From NCBI GenBank assembly GCA_012269805.1, contig JAAXJP010000543.1, positions 1 to 7,973 on the forward strand: a stretch of 7,973 nt of DNA. The letters run 5' to 3'. Positions 1 to 6,934 of this stretch are shown piece after piece (position 1 is the stretch's first letter; each line of letters starts with the position of its first letter). A model generated the notes under the pieces. It did no database searches, was not told where the DNA came from, and saw only the letters and a list, made by a program, of their open reading frames with translations. The stretch comes from Rubrivirga sp. Its GTDB lineage: Bacteria; Bacteroidota; Rhodothermia; Rhodothermales; Rubricoccaceae. Position numbers and translations under genes: made by a program.

Positions 1-1
1 C

Positions 2-379
2 CGCACGCCCGACGCCATGGCCGACTACGCGCGGACGGCGCGCGAGCGCGGGCTCCGGGTGATCGTGGCCGGCGCCGGCGGCGCGGCCCACCTCCCCGGC
101 ATGATCGCCGCCTCGACCACGCTCCCGGTCATCGGCGTGCCCGTCCAGACGCGCGCGCTCGACGGGATGGACTCGCTGCTGTCGATCGTCCAGATGCCGG
201 GCGGCGTGCCCGTCGCGACGGTCGCCATCGGGCAGGCCAAGAACGCCGGGCTCCTGGCCGTCCAGATCCTCGCCACCGCCGACGACGCGCTCGCGGCCTC
301 GCTCGACGCCTACAAGGCCGAGCTCCGCGCGCTCGTCGGCGAGATGGATCGGTCGGTCGCCGCGAAGGCCGCGGGATAG
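2..379 (+). CDS. purE: N5-carboxyaminoimidazole ribonucleotide mutase PurE, C-terminal part (5' end outside window)
   Basis: This is the 3' part of class I PurE, the cytoplasmic mutase that moves the carboxyl group of N5-CAIR to C4 to give CAIR in de novo purine synthesis. The frame is open at the left edge and begins RTPDAM, the end of the family's SAHRTP substrate-binding motif. It continues with [21 protein letters not shown] and [21 protein letters not shown], then [11 protein letters not shown]. About 125 residues are visible; the family is usually 160-170, so roughly 40 N-terminal residues are missing. The ATG at 17 is internal and not the start. The shortened AIGQAKNAG segment resembles Bacteroidota PurE (AI-x-G/QA-xNAG) more than the enterobacterial form. 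The gene converges with the - strand gene to its right. A purK neighbour cannot be checked because the upstream side is missing. Confidence 0.96.
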   Translation, partial: RTPDAMADYARTARERGLRVIVAGAGGAAHLPGMIAASTTLPVIGVPVQTRALDGMDSLLSIVQMPGGVPVATVAIGQAKNAGLLAVQILATADDALAASLDAYKAELRALVGEMDRSVAAKAAG

Positions 380-387
380 CCGACCCC

Positions 388-411
388 GCCCGCCTCGGGG
401 CCGAGACGGGC
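388..411. terminator. Hairpin between convergent genes, possible bidirectional terminator
   Basis: In the 43-bp gap between the purE stop and the stop of the facing gene, GCCCG (388-392) pairs with CGGGC (407-411) and CTCG (394-397) pairs with CGAG (402-405). One C/A mismatch separates the two stems, and the loop is GGGC. The position fits a terminator shared by two convergent genes, but neither strand has a clear T-run after the stem, so function is inferred from structure and place only. Confidence 0.4.
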
Positions 412-422
412 AGAGCGGACGT

Positions 423-1745
423 TTAGCGGGCGACCGTCACGGCCCGGCTCACGACGGCGTCGCCCACCGTCGCGCGGACGACGTAGACGCCCGCAGGCAG
501 GCCGGAGAGGTCGATCGGGAGCGCGAGCTCGCCGGCCGCGACCGGGCCCTCGTGCGCGACGCGGACCTGCCGGCCGAGCGCGTCGAACACGACCACGCGC
601 GCCTCGGCGCTCGCGTCGGCCGAGAGCCGGGCGACGATCGGCCCGGACGACGGGTTGGGCGAGACCGCCAGCGCGAACGACGAGGCCGACGGGGCCGTCG
701 GTTCGGACGCGGTCCCGTAGGCGTACTCGTAGAGATAGCGCCGATCGTTCTGCCACCCGTCGTCGTACCGCTCCAACGTGTACGACGCGACCCGCCCGTC
801 GCCGTGGTACCTGAGGCGGAGGCGCCGGGTCGGAGCGAACCGCCGCTCGCCGGGGCGGTCCGGGTCAGGGCCGGCGTCGACCTCCTCCAGGACCTCCGCG
901 AGGCGGCCGGCCTCGTCGTCCGAGGAGACGCTTCGTCGGTCCGGCCGCCACTCGTCCAGGAAGGAGACGTAGGCGTAGGCGGTCTGTACGGCGAGGCCCG
1001 CCTCGGGGTACGCGAACCCAACGCTGTCCCCGACCTGGACGTACGTCTCGGCGTCCGCGTCCCAGGAGCGCTCGACGAGAATCACGGGCCGGTCCTGGTC
1101 GTCGTACGCCGTCTCGACCCGCCGGGTGAACGGCCCCTCCGGATCGGAGCGGAACGCACACAGCACCCGGCGGCCCTCCTCATCGAACGCCCCCTCATAC
1201 TCGAGAGAGAAGGTCCATCCGCCCTGGTTCCGCTCGAACCGGTACCCCGCCAGCTGGCCGTCGGCCGTGTAGTCGTAGAAGTACCGCCGGTTGCCGACCC
1301 ACCCGGTCCCCGCTCGATCTTCCCGCGCTTCGAGCGACGGGTACCCATCCGATCCGTACGTAACGACGTCCCGCTGGTACGCCTCGCCCTCAGTGTTCAT
1401 GTAGCGGGTCTCGACCAGCCGCCTGTCGGCGTCGAAGGCGAACGACGCGTCAAGCAGATAGTCGGGCCAGGACTGCGTCTCCGGCACCCACCGGGCGAAG
1501 AGCCTCGTCCCGGATCGAGGCTCCTCGCGCTGGTAAGTGGTCCGGGACACGTTCCGCCACTCGCCCGCGTCGTCGTTCCAGGTCTGGGTCGTGCTCGTCA
1601 GGCCCTGGTCCAGCAACCCTTCCAGCGTCAGCGAACCGATGCGGAACGGGTCGGGCGCCCCACAGCCGGACTGCGCCGAGACGGACGGAGCGAACAGTCC
1701 GAGGAGCGTGAGGACGAAGAGCGGCGTGCGAATCGAACGATGCAA
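423..1745 (-). CDS. Exported repeat protein with T9SS type A C-terminal sorting domain
   Basis: This 440-residue protein is predicted to be exported and then secreted or surface-anchored by the type IX secretion system. A signal peptide covers residues 1-24: basic HRSIR, a hydrophobic stretch, then cleavage after VSA before Gln25. Residues about 50-345 are aromatic-rich imperfect repeats resembling YD/RHS-type units, for example NRRYFYDYTADGQLAGY (152-168) and NDRRYLYEYAYG (333-344), with conserved spaced Trp, Tyr and Arg. A short Ser/Ala/Pro linker leads to the sorting domain at 357-440: VSPNPSSG, a VVVFDALGRQV strand and GVYVVRATVGD near the end. The best start is TTG. The in-frame codons between it and the upstream gene's stop include no ATG, GTG or TTG, and the TTG puts the signal peptide exactly at the N-terminus. 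The binding target or activity of the repeat region is unknown. It lies 45 bp downstream of the GWxTD gene, probably cotranscribed. Confidence 0.85.
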   Translation of the reverse strand: MHRSIRTPLFVLTLLGLFAPSVSAQSGCGAPDPFRIGSLTLEGLLDQGLTSTTQTWNDDAGEWRNVSRTTYQREEPRSGTRLFARWVPETQSWPDYLLDASFAFDADRRLVETRYMNTEGEAYQRDVVTYGSDGYPSLEAREDRAGTGWVGNRRYFYDYTADGQLAGYRFERNQGGWTFSLEYEGAFDEEGRRVLCAFRSDPEGPFTRRVETAYDDQDRPVILVERSWDADAETYVQVGDSVGFAYPEAGLAVQTAYAYVSFLDEWRPDRRSVSSDDEAGRLAEVLEEVDAGPDPDRPGERRFAPTRRLRLRYHGDGRVASYTLERYDDGWQNDRRYLYEYAYGTASEPTAPSASSFALAVSPNPSSGPIVARLSADASAEARVVVFDALGRQVRVAHEGPVAAGELALPIDLSGLPAGVYVVRATVGDAVVSRAVTVAR

Positions 1746-1790
1746 AGCGAGCGGTGGCGACGGGAAGGGACGCGAGATGCGTGGCCCCCG

Positions 1791-4202
1791 CTATTCGAGG
1801 AGGAGGTCCGTCTCGCGCTCGGCCTCGGCGCCCGTCACGCGGTCGCGCACGGTCACCGTGAGCGTGTACAGCCCGGCCTCCTGGCCCGTCGCGTCGAGGA
1901 AGAGGTAGACCGTGTCGTCGGCCCGGTCGCCCTGGACCTCGAAGGCCGACGAGACGGCCGTGCCGTCGCCGCCGAAGAGCCGGCGGAAAAAGCGCCGGAC
2001 GCCGCGCGAGGTGTCCTTCGGGCGGAGGCTCGCCTCGACCTCGTAGTCGGTCTGGTCGCCGGCCATCCCGAGGCCGTACGCCTCGACGTAGAGGTAGATC
2101 GGGTCGCCGACCCCGAAGACGCCCCACGGCGCGGGCTGGACCGAGACGCCGTCGCGGAAGACGCGGCCCGGCTCGGCCCGGCCGGCCTCCTCGACGAAGT
2201 AGGCCAGGAGGAGGTCGGAGAGCTGGAGCCCGTCGCCGCCGAAGCTCGGCACGTCGACGGCGCGGCGCTGGACGGCGCTCGTCTGGCCCGAGGCCGTCTC
2301 GAACTCGAGCGAGACCTCGTAGCCGTCGGCCGGGAGCGCGCTCATTTCCTCCGTGCTCGTCCACAGGCGCGTCTGCTCGAACGGGACGATCTGGGCCCCG
2401 CGGAGGCCGTACACCGTCCGCCGCCGCTCGACGAGGAGGTCGCGGTCGGGCCCGATGAGGAACGCCCCCGTCTTGACCGTCACGTCGACGTCCGCCTGGA
2501 CGCCGTCGCTGGGGGCGCCCGCCTCGGCGACGGGGATGCCGTAGTTGACGTAGAGGTCGGTCCGGCCGTCGTCGCCCTTGAACGCGGCCACGCGGTACGG
2601 GAGCTGGACCTCGCGGCCGGGCGCCTCGAACGTGTAGCGCTCGGGCTGGCGGCGGACCTCCTCGCGGGCCCGCATCACGAAGTCCATCGCGGCCGGGTCG
2701 CGCACCGACGCGAGACCGAAGACGTCGGCCGGCGCCGAGTACAGGCGGAAGCGGCCGTTCCGGTTGGGGTCCTCGAACACGAACCGGACGCCGTCGCCGT
2801 AGTCCCACACGTTGAACCGGTTGGCCACCTCGAAGCCGCCCGGCGCGTCGGGGTCGACGGCGAACGCCTCCTCCCGGCCGCCGAACTGGCTCACGACGAG
2901 CCCGAACCCGCCCTCGAGCACGACGTCGGTCTCGGGAAGGCCATACCGGACGTGGAGCCGGCCGCGCTCGGTGTCCCAGCCGGGGATGCCGAGGTCGTCG
3001 GAGCGGTACAGCAGCTCGGCCGTCACGAGGCGGGCGTAGTGCTCGGTCCGCCGCTCGTTGGCGGTGTTGAGGAAGCGGGGGTCGCGGCTCGTCCAGTAGC
3101 GCTCGGCGAACCGCTCGGGGTCGGCCCGGAAGGCGTCGTGCTCGTCCGGCGGCAGGATCAGCGTGAGGTCGGTGTAGGCCGCCCGCGTCTCGTCGTCCAT
3201 GTAGCGGAGCGCGCGGTCGAAGGCGACCTCGGCCGCCTCGAAGTTGCCCGTCCGGTGGTTCACGAGGCCCGTGTAGAGCCACATCCCGGGGTCCTCGGGA
3301 AACTGGACGAACATCTCGGCGAGGTCCGGGAGGGCCTCCTCGTACGCGCCCGAGAGCGTCGCCAGACGGACGACGTGGTCGTAGACGTCGCGCCGCCGGG
3401 GGTCCGACGCGAGCGCCTGCCGGAGGTGGCCGATAGCCCGGTCGTAGGCCGCCTGCGCACGCGGGGCGAAGTCGGTCACGGCCACGCCACGGCGCCGGAG
3501 CTCGGCCACGTCGAACCGGTCGGCGATGTCCTCGCCGAAGCGCCCCTCCAGGGCCTCCTCGAGGCCGGCCGAGAGCGGCTCGAGTGCGTCCTGGTCGGGG
3601 TCGAACCCGGTCGGGCGGTCGCCCGTCGTCAGGCCCCCGCCGCCGGCCGGACCGTTCGAGTCGGCCAGCCGCTCGCCCAGGTCGTCGGCCTCGGTCCGGG
3701 GGGGCGCGACGGAGCGGTAGGCCAGACCGGGTAGCTTGATCGCGTTCCGGTACTGGTAATAGTCGACGATGGCCTGCGCGCCGAGCTCTTCGTGGGCGTA
3801 CCCGTTGGTCGAGTCGACGGCGAGGATGTCGCGGGCCAGCTCGCGACGTTGCCGGAGCCGGGTCATCTCCTGGAAGTAGTTCCAGGTGTCACCGCGGAGC
3901 TGCTCCAGCCGGGCGACGAGGTAGAGCACGTTGTCGCCGTCGAGGTCGAGGGCCCGGTCGATCGCGCGGCCGGCGCGGCCCTCGTCGCGGTCCGGGTTCC
4001 GCTCGTCGAAGAGGACGCGGGCCAGGAGGTAGTGCGCCTCGGCGTCGTCGGGGTCGGCCTCGACGGCGCGGTCCAGGAGGCGGACCGCCTCGGAGTAGTC
4101 GCCGTCGCGGTAAGCCTCTCCCCCCCGCTCCAGCGCCGACTGCGCGGCGGGGGCGGCGGCGGCGGCGAGCGCGAGGACGGCGGCGAGGACGGAGCGGGGC
4201 AT
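1791..4202 (-). CDS. Exported TPR and GWxTD-domain protein
   Basis: This 803-residue protein has an N-terminal signal peptide (residues 1 to about 20, MPRSVLAAVL followed by an alanine run, cleavage near APAA|QS). TPR-like helices lie at about 22-66, with GEAYRDGDYSEAVRLLDRAV and a PDDAEAHYLLARVL helix, and again at about 250-335. The GWxTD domain follows. DPERFAERYW (361-370) precedes the signature GWDTERGRLHVRYG (408-421), then VWDYGDGVRFVFEDPNRNGRF at about 465-485. The C-terminal third is beta-rich, with strands such as DPIYLYVEAYGL and GLYTLTVTVRD, suggesting sandwich domains. GWxTD proteins occur in Bacteroidota, Acidobacteriota and relatives; their biochemical role is not established. 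I start at the ATG at 4202 rather than the in-frame GTG at 4283, because only the ATG puts the signal peptide at the N-terminus. Likely periplasmic or outer-membrane associated. Probably cotranscribed with the downstream T9SS cargo gene. Confidence 0.88.
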   Translation of the reverse strand: MPRSVLAAVLALAAAAAPAAQSALERGGEAYRDGDYSEAVRLLDRAVEADPDDAEAHYLLARVLFDERNPDRDEGRAGRAIDRALDLDGDNVLYLVARLEQLRGDTWNYFQEMTRLRQRRELARDILAVDSTNGYAHEELGAQAIVDYYQYRNAIKLPGLAYRSVAPPRTEADDLGERLADSNGPAGGGGLTTGDRPTGFDPDQDALEPLSAGLEEALEGRFGEDIADRFDVAELRRRGVAVTDFAPRAQAAYDRAIGHLRQALASDPRRRDVYDHVVRLATLSGAYEEALPDLAEMFVQFPEDPGMWLYTGLVNHRTGNFEAAEVAFDRALRYMDDETRAAYTDLTLILPPDEHDAFRADPERFAERYWTSRDPRFLNTANERRTEHYARLVTAELLYRSDDLGIPGWDTERGRLHVRYGLPETDVVLEGGFGLVVSQFGGREEAFAVDPDAPGGFEVANRFNVWDYGDGVRFVFEDPNRNGRFRLYSAPADVFGLASVRDPAAMDFVMRAREEVRRQPERYTFEAPGREVQLPYRVAAFKGDDGRTDLYVNYGIPVAEAGAPSDGVQADVDVTVKTGAFLIGPDRDLLVERRRTVYGLRGAQIVPFEQTRLWTSTEEMSALPADGYEVSLEFETASGQTSAVQRRAVDVPSFGGDGLQLSDLLLAYFVEEAGRAEPGRVFRDGVSVQPAPWGVFGVGDPIYLYVEAYGLGMAGDQTDYEVEASLRPKDTSRGVRRFFRRLFGGDGTAVSSAFEVQGDRADDTVYLFLDATGQEAGLYTLTVTVRDRVTGAEAERETDLLLE

Positions 4203-4316
4203 CAGGAGCGGGCGGGATCGGCCCAACGGGCGCGCGGGGGGCGTCGGTGTGCCGGGGGGAGGAAGTGCCCCAACGTCCGGCACCGCGCGCTCTGCGTCAA
4301 GGCAACGGCACGGCCC

Positions 4317-4332
4317 CCGGCCGAGCGGCCGG
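4317..4332. repeat. GC-rich hairpin in the smpB to GWxTD-gene spacer
   Basis: The 173-bp gap between the smpB stop and the GWxTD gene start is the longest spacer in the window. It contains CCGGCC (4317-4322) paired with GGCCGG (4327-4332) around a GAGC tetraloop. No T-run follows on either strand, so it is at best a weak terminator for smpB. On the - strand a TTGACG (4300-4295) resembles a -35 box, but nothing like a -10 box sits 16-18 bases further on. A promoter for the two envelope genes is expected somewhere in this gap and I could not place it. Confidence 0.35.
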
Positions 4333-4375
4333 CCCCGCCTGCCGACCCGTCGAGGCCGCCGGGACGGGCGCTGTC

Positions 4376-4831
4376 CTAATGGCTCTTCATCAGCCGATCC
4401 ATCCGCCGCTTCGACTCCCGCTCCGCGATCGTCTGCCGCTTGTCGATGGTCTTCTTGCCCTTGCCGAGGGCGATCTCGACCTTCGCCCGGCCGTTCTTGA
4501 AATACATCTTGACCGGGACGATCGTCATCCCCTTCTGCTCCGTCCCCTTCCGGAGCTTCTCGATCTCCGACTTGTTGAGGAGCAGCCGGCGCGGGCGGCG
4601 CGGCTCGTGGTTCGAGTACCCGCCCATCTCGTACGGCGGGATCGTCGCGTTCATGAGGTCGGCGCCCTCGCGCCCGATCTTGACGAACGCCTCGACGATC
4701 TGGGCCGACCCGCCCCGGAGCGACTTCACCTCCGACCCCGTCAGCACGAGGCCCGCCTCGAACCGGTCGGTGATGTCGTAGTCGTACCGCGCGCGGCGGT
4801 TCGTGACGATGGTCTGGATGCCGTCGGCCAT
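4376..4831 (-). CDS. smpB: SsrA-binding protein SmpB
   Basis: SmpB binds the tRNA-like domain of tmRNA and brings it to stalled ribosomes in trans-translation; it acts in the cytoplasm. The 151-residue product is close to the usual 150-160 and colinear with the family: NRRARYDYDI (11-20), FEAGLVLTGSEVKSLR (24-39) with the conserved Glu-Val-Lys-Ser core, YFKNGRAKVEIALGKGKK (110-127), DKRQTI (130-135), then a basic tail ending KRRMDRLMKSH that in the family reaches the decoding centre. The start is the ATG at 4831, giving MADGIQTIVTNRRAR, the normal SmpB beginning. A longer in-frame start at 4903 would add a Pro/Gly-rich stretch that the family lacks. No Shine-Dalgarno sequence precedes it. It follows the MqnA-like gene after 96 bp on the same strand. 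The ssrA gene itself is not in the window. Confidence 0.97.
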   Translation of the reverse strand: MADGIQTIVTNRRARYDYDITDRFEAGLVLTGSEVKSLRGGSAQIVEAFVKIGREGADLMNATIPPYEMGGYSNHEPRRPRRLLLNKSEIEKLRKGTEQKGMTIVPVKMYFKNGRAKVEIALGKGKKTIDKRQTIAERESKRRMDRLMKSH

Positions 4832-4851
4832 GGAGGGGTCGCGTGGATCGG

Positions 4852-4915
4852 GGAGCGGGCCGGCTTCAACGGGTCCCCGCCCCGCGGGTTCGACCCCGGC
4901 CACCTCGGGCGCTCC
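4852..4915. repeat. Nested inverted repeats in the spacer upstream of smpB
   Basis: GGAGCG (4852-4857) can pair with CGCTCC (4910-4915), and directly inside it GGCCGG (4858-4863) can pair with CCGGCC (4896-4901). An inner GGGT/ACCC pairing is also possible. The fold covers most of the 96-bp gap between the MqnA-like gene and smpB. The arms are short and pure G/C in a 70% G+C genome, so chance is a serious alternative. Confidence 0.3.
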
Positions 4916-4927
4916 GTCGAGGCGGAC

Positions 4928-5686
4928 CTAGTCGTCCTCTTCGTCCTCGTCGTCGTCCTTCGGGATGACGATAAACGGGACGGGCGGGACCTCCGTGAGC
5001 GTGCCGGTCTCGAAGAGGTACTCGCCGAGCTGGTCGAGCCCGTCGTTGACGTAGCCGTCGAGGGTGATCTGGTAGGCGCCGACGCCGTCGTGGAAGAGCG
5101 CGTCTGAGACCGGCGCCTCCTGCACCGCGGCCCGGATCCGGGCCGCGGCGACGACGCCGAGCGTGCCCTCCAGGGCCGCCAGGAGCCCCCACGGGTAGGG
5201 CCGGAGCGTGAGGTCGGTCCACTCCCGACCGGGGTCGAGCGCGAAGGCGCCATCCGGCACCGGGTCCCGGTAGCCGACGAGCGCGGCCGAGTTCGTCTCG
5301 AGGACGTCGGCGAGCGGCGTGGCCGGGTCGCTGAGCGCGAACGTCGCCCGCGTCCCGTAGTGCTCGCGCATGACGAGCTGCGTCAGGATCGCCTCCTGCG
5401 CGTCGCGCGGGTCGAACCCGACGGTCTCGATGGCGTCGAGCGCGCTCCCGACCACGAGGTGGCGGCGGGGGCTCCGCTCGCCGGCGAGGGCCACGCCCGG
5501 CACGACCTCGAGCCCCGCGTGGCCGCGGAGCACATCGAGCGTCGGGACGAGCGCGAGGTCGACGCCGCCCTCGTCGAGCGCCGCGCGGGCCTCGAACGGC
5601 TCGATCTCGACGGTCTCGGTGACGAGGTCCGCCAGGGCCGTCGCGAGGGCGCGGGCGGGCGAGACGGGCCAGACAGCGAGACGCAT
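4928..5686 (-). CDS. Divergent MqnA-like (periplasmic-binding-fold) protein with acidic C-terminal tail
   Basis: This 252-residue protein has no signal peptide and so is probably cytoplasmic. It resembles the MqnA/MqnD family (VitK2_biosynth fold), whose MqnA members dehydrate chorismate in the futalosine menaquinone pathway. Support is an ordered series of family-like segments: an N-terminal beta strand (MRLAVWPVSP), GGVDLALVPTLDVL (40-53), LEVVPGVALAG (59-69), AALVGYRD (134-141), and DPGREWTDLTLRPYPWGLLAA (151-171), which matches the family's DLGxEWxxLTGLPFVFA region. Hallmarks are altered: the usual YLNTLP-type N-terminal motif reads VSPARAL, and the SxTS motif expected around 92-100 reads DPRDAQEAI. 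The protein ends in a run of nine Asp/Glu residues (244-252). Chorismate dehydratase activity is therefore doubtful; a paralogue with another ligand is as likely. The ATG at 5686 is the clear start. It lies between rplS and smpB on the same strand. Confidence 0.6.
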   Translation of the reverse strand: MRLAVWPVSPARALATALADLVTETVEIEPFEARAALDEGGVDLALVPTLDVLRGHAGLEVVPGVALAGERSPRRHLVVGSALDAIETVGFDPRDAQEAILTQLVMREHYGTRATFALSDPATPLADVLETNSAALVGYRDPVPDGAFALDPGREWTDLTLRPYPWGLLAALEGTLGVVAAARIRAAVQEAPVSDALFHDGVGAYQITLDGYVNDGLDQLGEYLFETGTLTEVPPVPFIVIPKDDDEDEEDD

Positions 5687-5690
5687 GGGT

Positions 5691-5765
5691 CGGAGGGATT
5701 GGGGATGGAGGGATCAACGAGGGATGGGGGGCTCGTCCCTCCATCCCACATCCCGTATCCCTCCG
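5691..5765. repeat. Palindromic spacer between rplS and the MqnA-like gene
   Basis: The spacer holds two nested perfect inverted repeats. CGGAGGGAT (5691-5699) pairs with ATCCCTCCG (5757-5765), and inside it GGGATGGAGGGA (5702-5713) pairs with TCCCTCCATCCC (5736-5747) around a 22-base loop. The word GGGATG recurs in the loop. On the - strand transcript the structure starts 5 bases after the rplS stop and ends 4 bases before the ATG of the next gene. There is no T-run after the stem. It could be an attenuator, an RNA-stability element or a translational insulator. Confidence 0.7.
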
Positions 5766-5770
5766 GAACC

Positions 5771-6124
5771 TTAGGAGCGGCGGCGCTCGGTGATCCGGGC
5801 GGCCTTGCCGCGGAGCCCGCGGAGGTAGTACAGCTTCGCACGGCGGACGCGGCCGTAGCGGACGACCTCGACCTTGGCGATGCGCGGGCTGGCGAACGGG
5901 AAGATCCGCTCGACGCCGACGCCGTTCGAGATCTTGCGCACGGTGAACGACTCGGCCGTCCCGCCGTTCTGGATGCCGATCACGACGCCCTCGAAGATCT
6001 GGATCCGCTCCTTGTCGCCCTCGATGACGCGGACGTGGACGCGGACGGTGTCGCCGGCGGCGAAGTCGGGGAGGTCGTCGCGGAGTTGGGTGGCCTCCAC
6101 GAGGCCCATGAGGTCGGTCGCCAT
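5771..6124 (-). CDS. rplS: 50S ribosomal protein bL19
   Basis: bL19 sits at the 30S-50S interface of the ribosome near bridge B8. The 117-residue product is normal for the family (about 115) and matches it end to end: [30 protein letters not shown] (21-50), [23 protein letters not shown] (60-82), [25 protein letters not shown] (87-111) and a basic end. The start is the ATG at 6124; no Shine-Dalgarno sequence is visible upstream. It follows trmD after 96 bp, the classical order in the trmD operon, where bL19 is usually made in excess over RimM and TrmD. Confidence 0.98.
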   Translation of the reverse strand: MATDLMGLVEATQLRDDLPDFAAGDTVRVHVRVIEGDKERIQIFEGVVIGIQNGGTAESFTVRKISNGVGVERIFPFASPRIAKVEVVRYGRVRRAKLYYLRGLRGKAARITERRRS

Positions 6125-6161
6125 GACGGTGTCGGTCTGAGGTGGGTGCGCGCCGGTGTGC

Positions 6162-6202
6162 CTCGGGCGCGAACGAGGAAGGTAGGGAGGCCCGAGCCCG
6201 AG
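6162..6202. repeat. Inverted repeat with duplicated arm in the trmD-rplS spacer
   Basis: CTCGGGC (6162-6168) can pair with either of two overlapping GCCCGAG copies (6190-6196 and 6196-6202). This gives two mutually exclusive 7-bp stems on the - strand transcript upstream of rplS. The arms are short and there is no T-run, so function is uncertain. Confidence 0.3.
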
Positions 6203-6220
6203 AACGGCCCGGGCGGCGGT

Positions 6221-6934
6221 CTACGGGGATTCTTCGCCCGGCGACCCGGGGCCCTTCAAGAGGTCCGGGCGGCGAGCCTGAGTCCGCTCCAGCCGCTGGG
6301 CCTCGCGCCAGGCGAGGATCGCGTCGTGGTCGCCGGAGCGGAGGACGGCTGGGACCTCCAAGTCGCGGAACGTCGCCGGCCGGGTGTAGGACGGCGCGTC
6401 GAGCAGGCCGTCCTGGAAGCTGTCGGAGAGCGCCGAGCCCGCGTCGCCGAGGACGCCCGGGACGAGCCGGGCCACGGCGTCGATGAGGACGAGCGCCGGG
6501 AGCTCGCCGCCCGAAAGGACGTAGTCGCCGACCGAGACCTCACGCGTCACGAGCGCGTCGCGGACCCGCTGGTCGACGTTCTTGTAGTGCCCGGCGATGA
6601 GGAGCAGCCGGCCCTTGAGCGAGAGCTCGTTGGCGAGGGGCTGGTCGAGGGTCTCGCCGTCGGGCGTGAGGAAGACGACCTCGTCGTACGGGCCGTACTC
6701 CTGCTGCAGGTGCTCGACGCAAGCGAAGAGCGGCTCGGGCTTGAGCACCATCCCCCCCATCCCGCCGTACGGCGCGTCGTCGATCTGGCGGTACTTCCCG
6801 AGCCCCCAGTCGCGGAGGTCGTGGACGGCCACCTCGACGAGCCCCTTGTCCTGCGCCCGCTTCAGGATCGAGTGCTGGAGCGGGCTCTCGACGAGGCCCG
6901 GCAGCGCCGTCACGAGGTCGAAACGCAGAGGCAT
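6221..6934 (-). CDS. trmD: tRNA (guanine(37)-N1)-methyltransferase TrmD
   Basis: TrmD is the cytoplasmic SPOUT enzyme that uses S-adenosylmethionine to methylate G37 beside the anticodon and so prevents frameshifting. The 237-residue product has the N-terminal [31 protein letters not shown] (51-69), the cofactor knot segments GHYKNVD (115-121) and [12 protein letters not shown] (135-146), ARLVPGVLG (155-163), and [17 protein letters not shown] (170-186), in which Asp171 aligns with the family's catalytic base. The C-terminal RRPDLL segment is also present. One oddity is Asn119 where the family normally has Gly (GRYEGID or GHYKGID). The start is the ATG at 6934; an in-frame ATG at 6955 would add MPHASHP, which lies wholly inside a palindrome and is not family-like. 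The gene follows rimM after 70 bp filled by that palindrome. Confidence 0.96.
   Translation of the reverse strand: MPLRFDLVTALPGLVESPLQHSILKRAQDKGLVEVAVHDLRDWGLGKYRQIDDAPYGGMGGMVLKPEPLFACVEHLQQEYGPYDEVVFLTPDGETLDQPLANELSLKGRLLLIAGHYKNVDQRVRDALVTREVSVGDYVLSGGELPALVLIDAVARLVPGVLGDAGSALSDSFQDGLLDAPSYTRPATFRDLEVPAVLRSGDHDAILAWREAQRLERTQARRPDLLKGPGSPGEESP

Noticed and set aside
1450..3282. 610-codon - strand open frame overlapping the GWxTD gene in another frame
   Set aside because: Arg/Pro-rich shadow translation of the real gene, which has recognisable TPR and GWxTD motifs in its own frame.
552..3734. Very long open frame on the + strand (1060 codons) opposite the two exported-protein genes
   Set aside because: Its translation is Arg/Val/Glu/Ala-rich with no domain. 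It arises because antisense stops are rare opposite GC-rich codons; the - strand genes have clear signal peptides and domains.
4204..4283. Extended start (GTG at 4283) for the GWxTD gene
   Set aside because: It would place a Pro-rich stretch before a perfect signal peptide; the ATG at 4202 is better.
4272..4300. Promoter with TTGACG as -35 box on the - strand
   Set aside because: No TA-rich -10 element at any reasonable spacing, and no Bacteroidota-type TAnnTTTG motif.
4832..4903. Extended start for SmpB
   Set aside because: It adds 24 Gly/Pro-rich residues absent from the family; the ATG at 4831 gives the standard N-terminus.
4871..4915. tRNA-like T-arm (GGGTTCGACCCC) in the spacer upstream of smpB
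   Set aside because: The five-base T stem does not pair properly and no matching acceptor, D or anticodon arm lies at the right distance on either strand.
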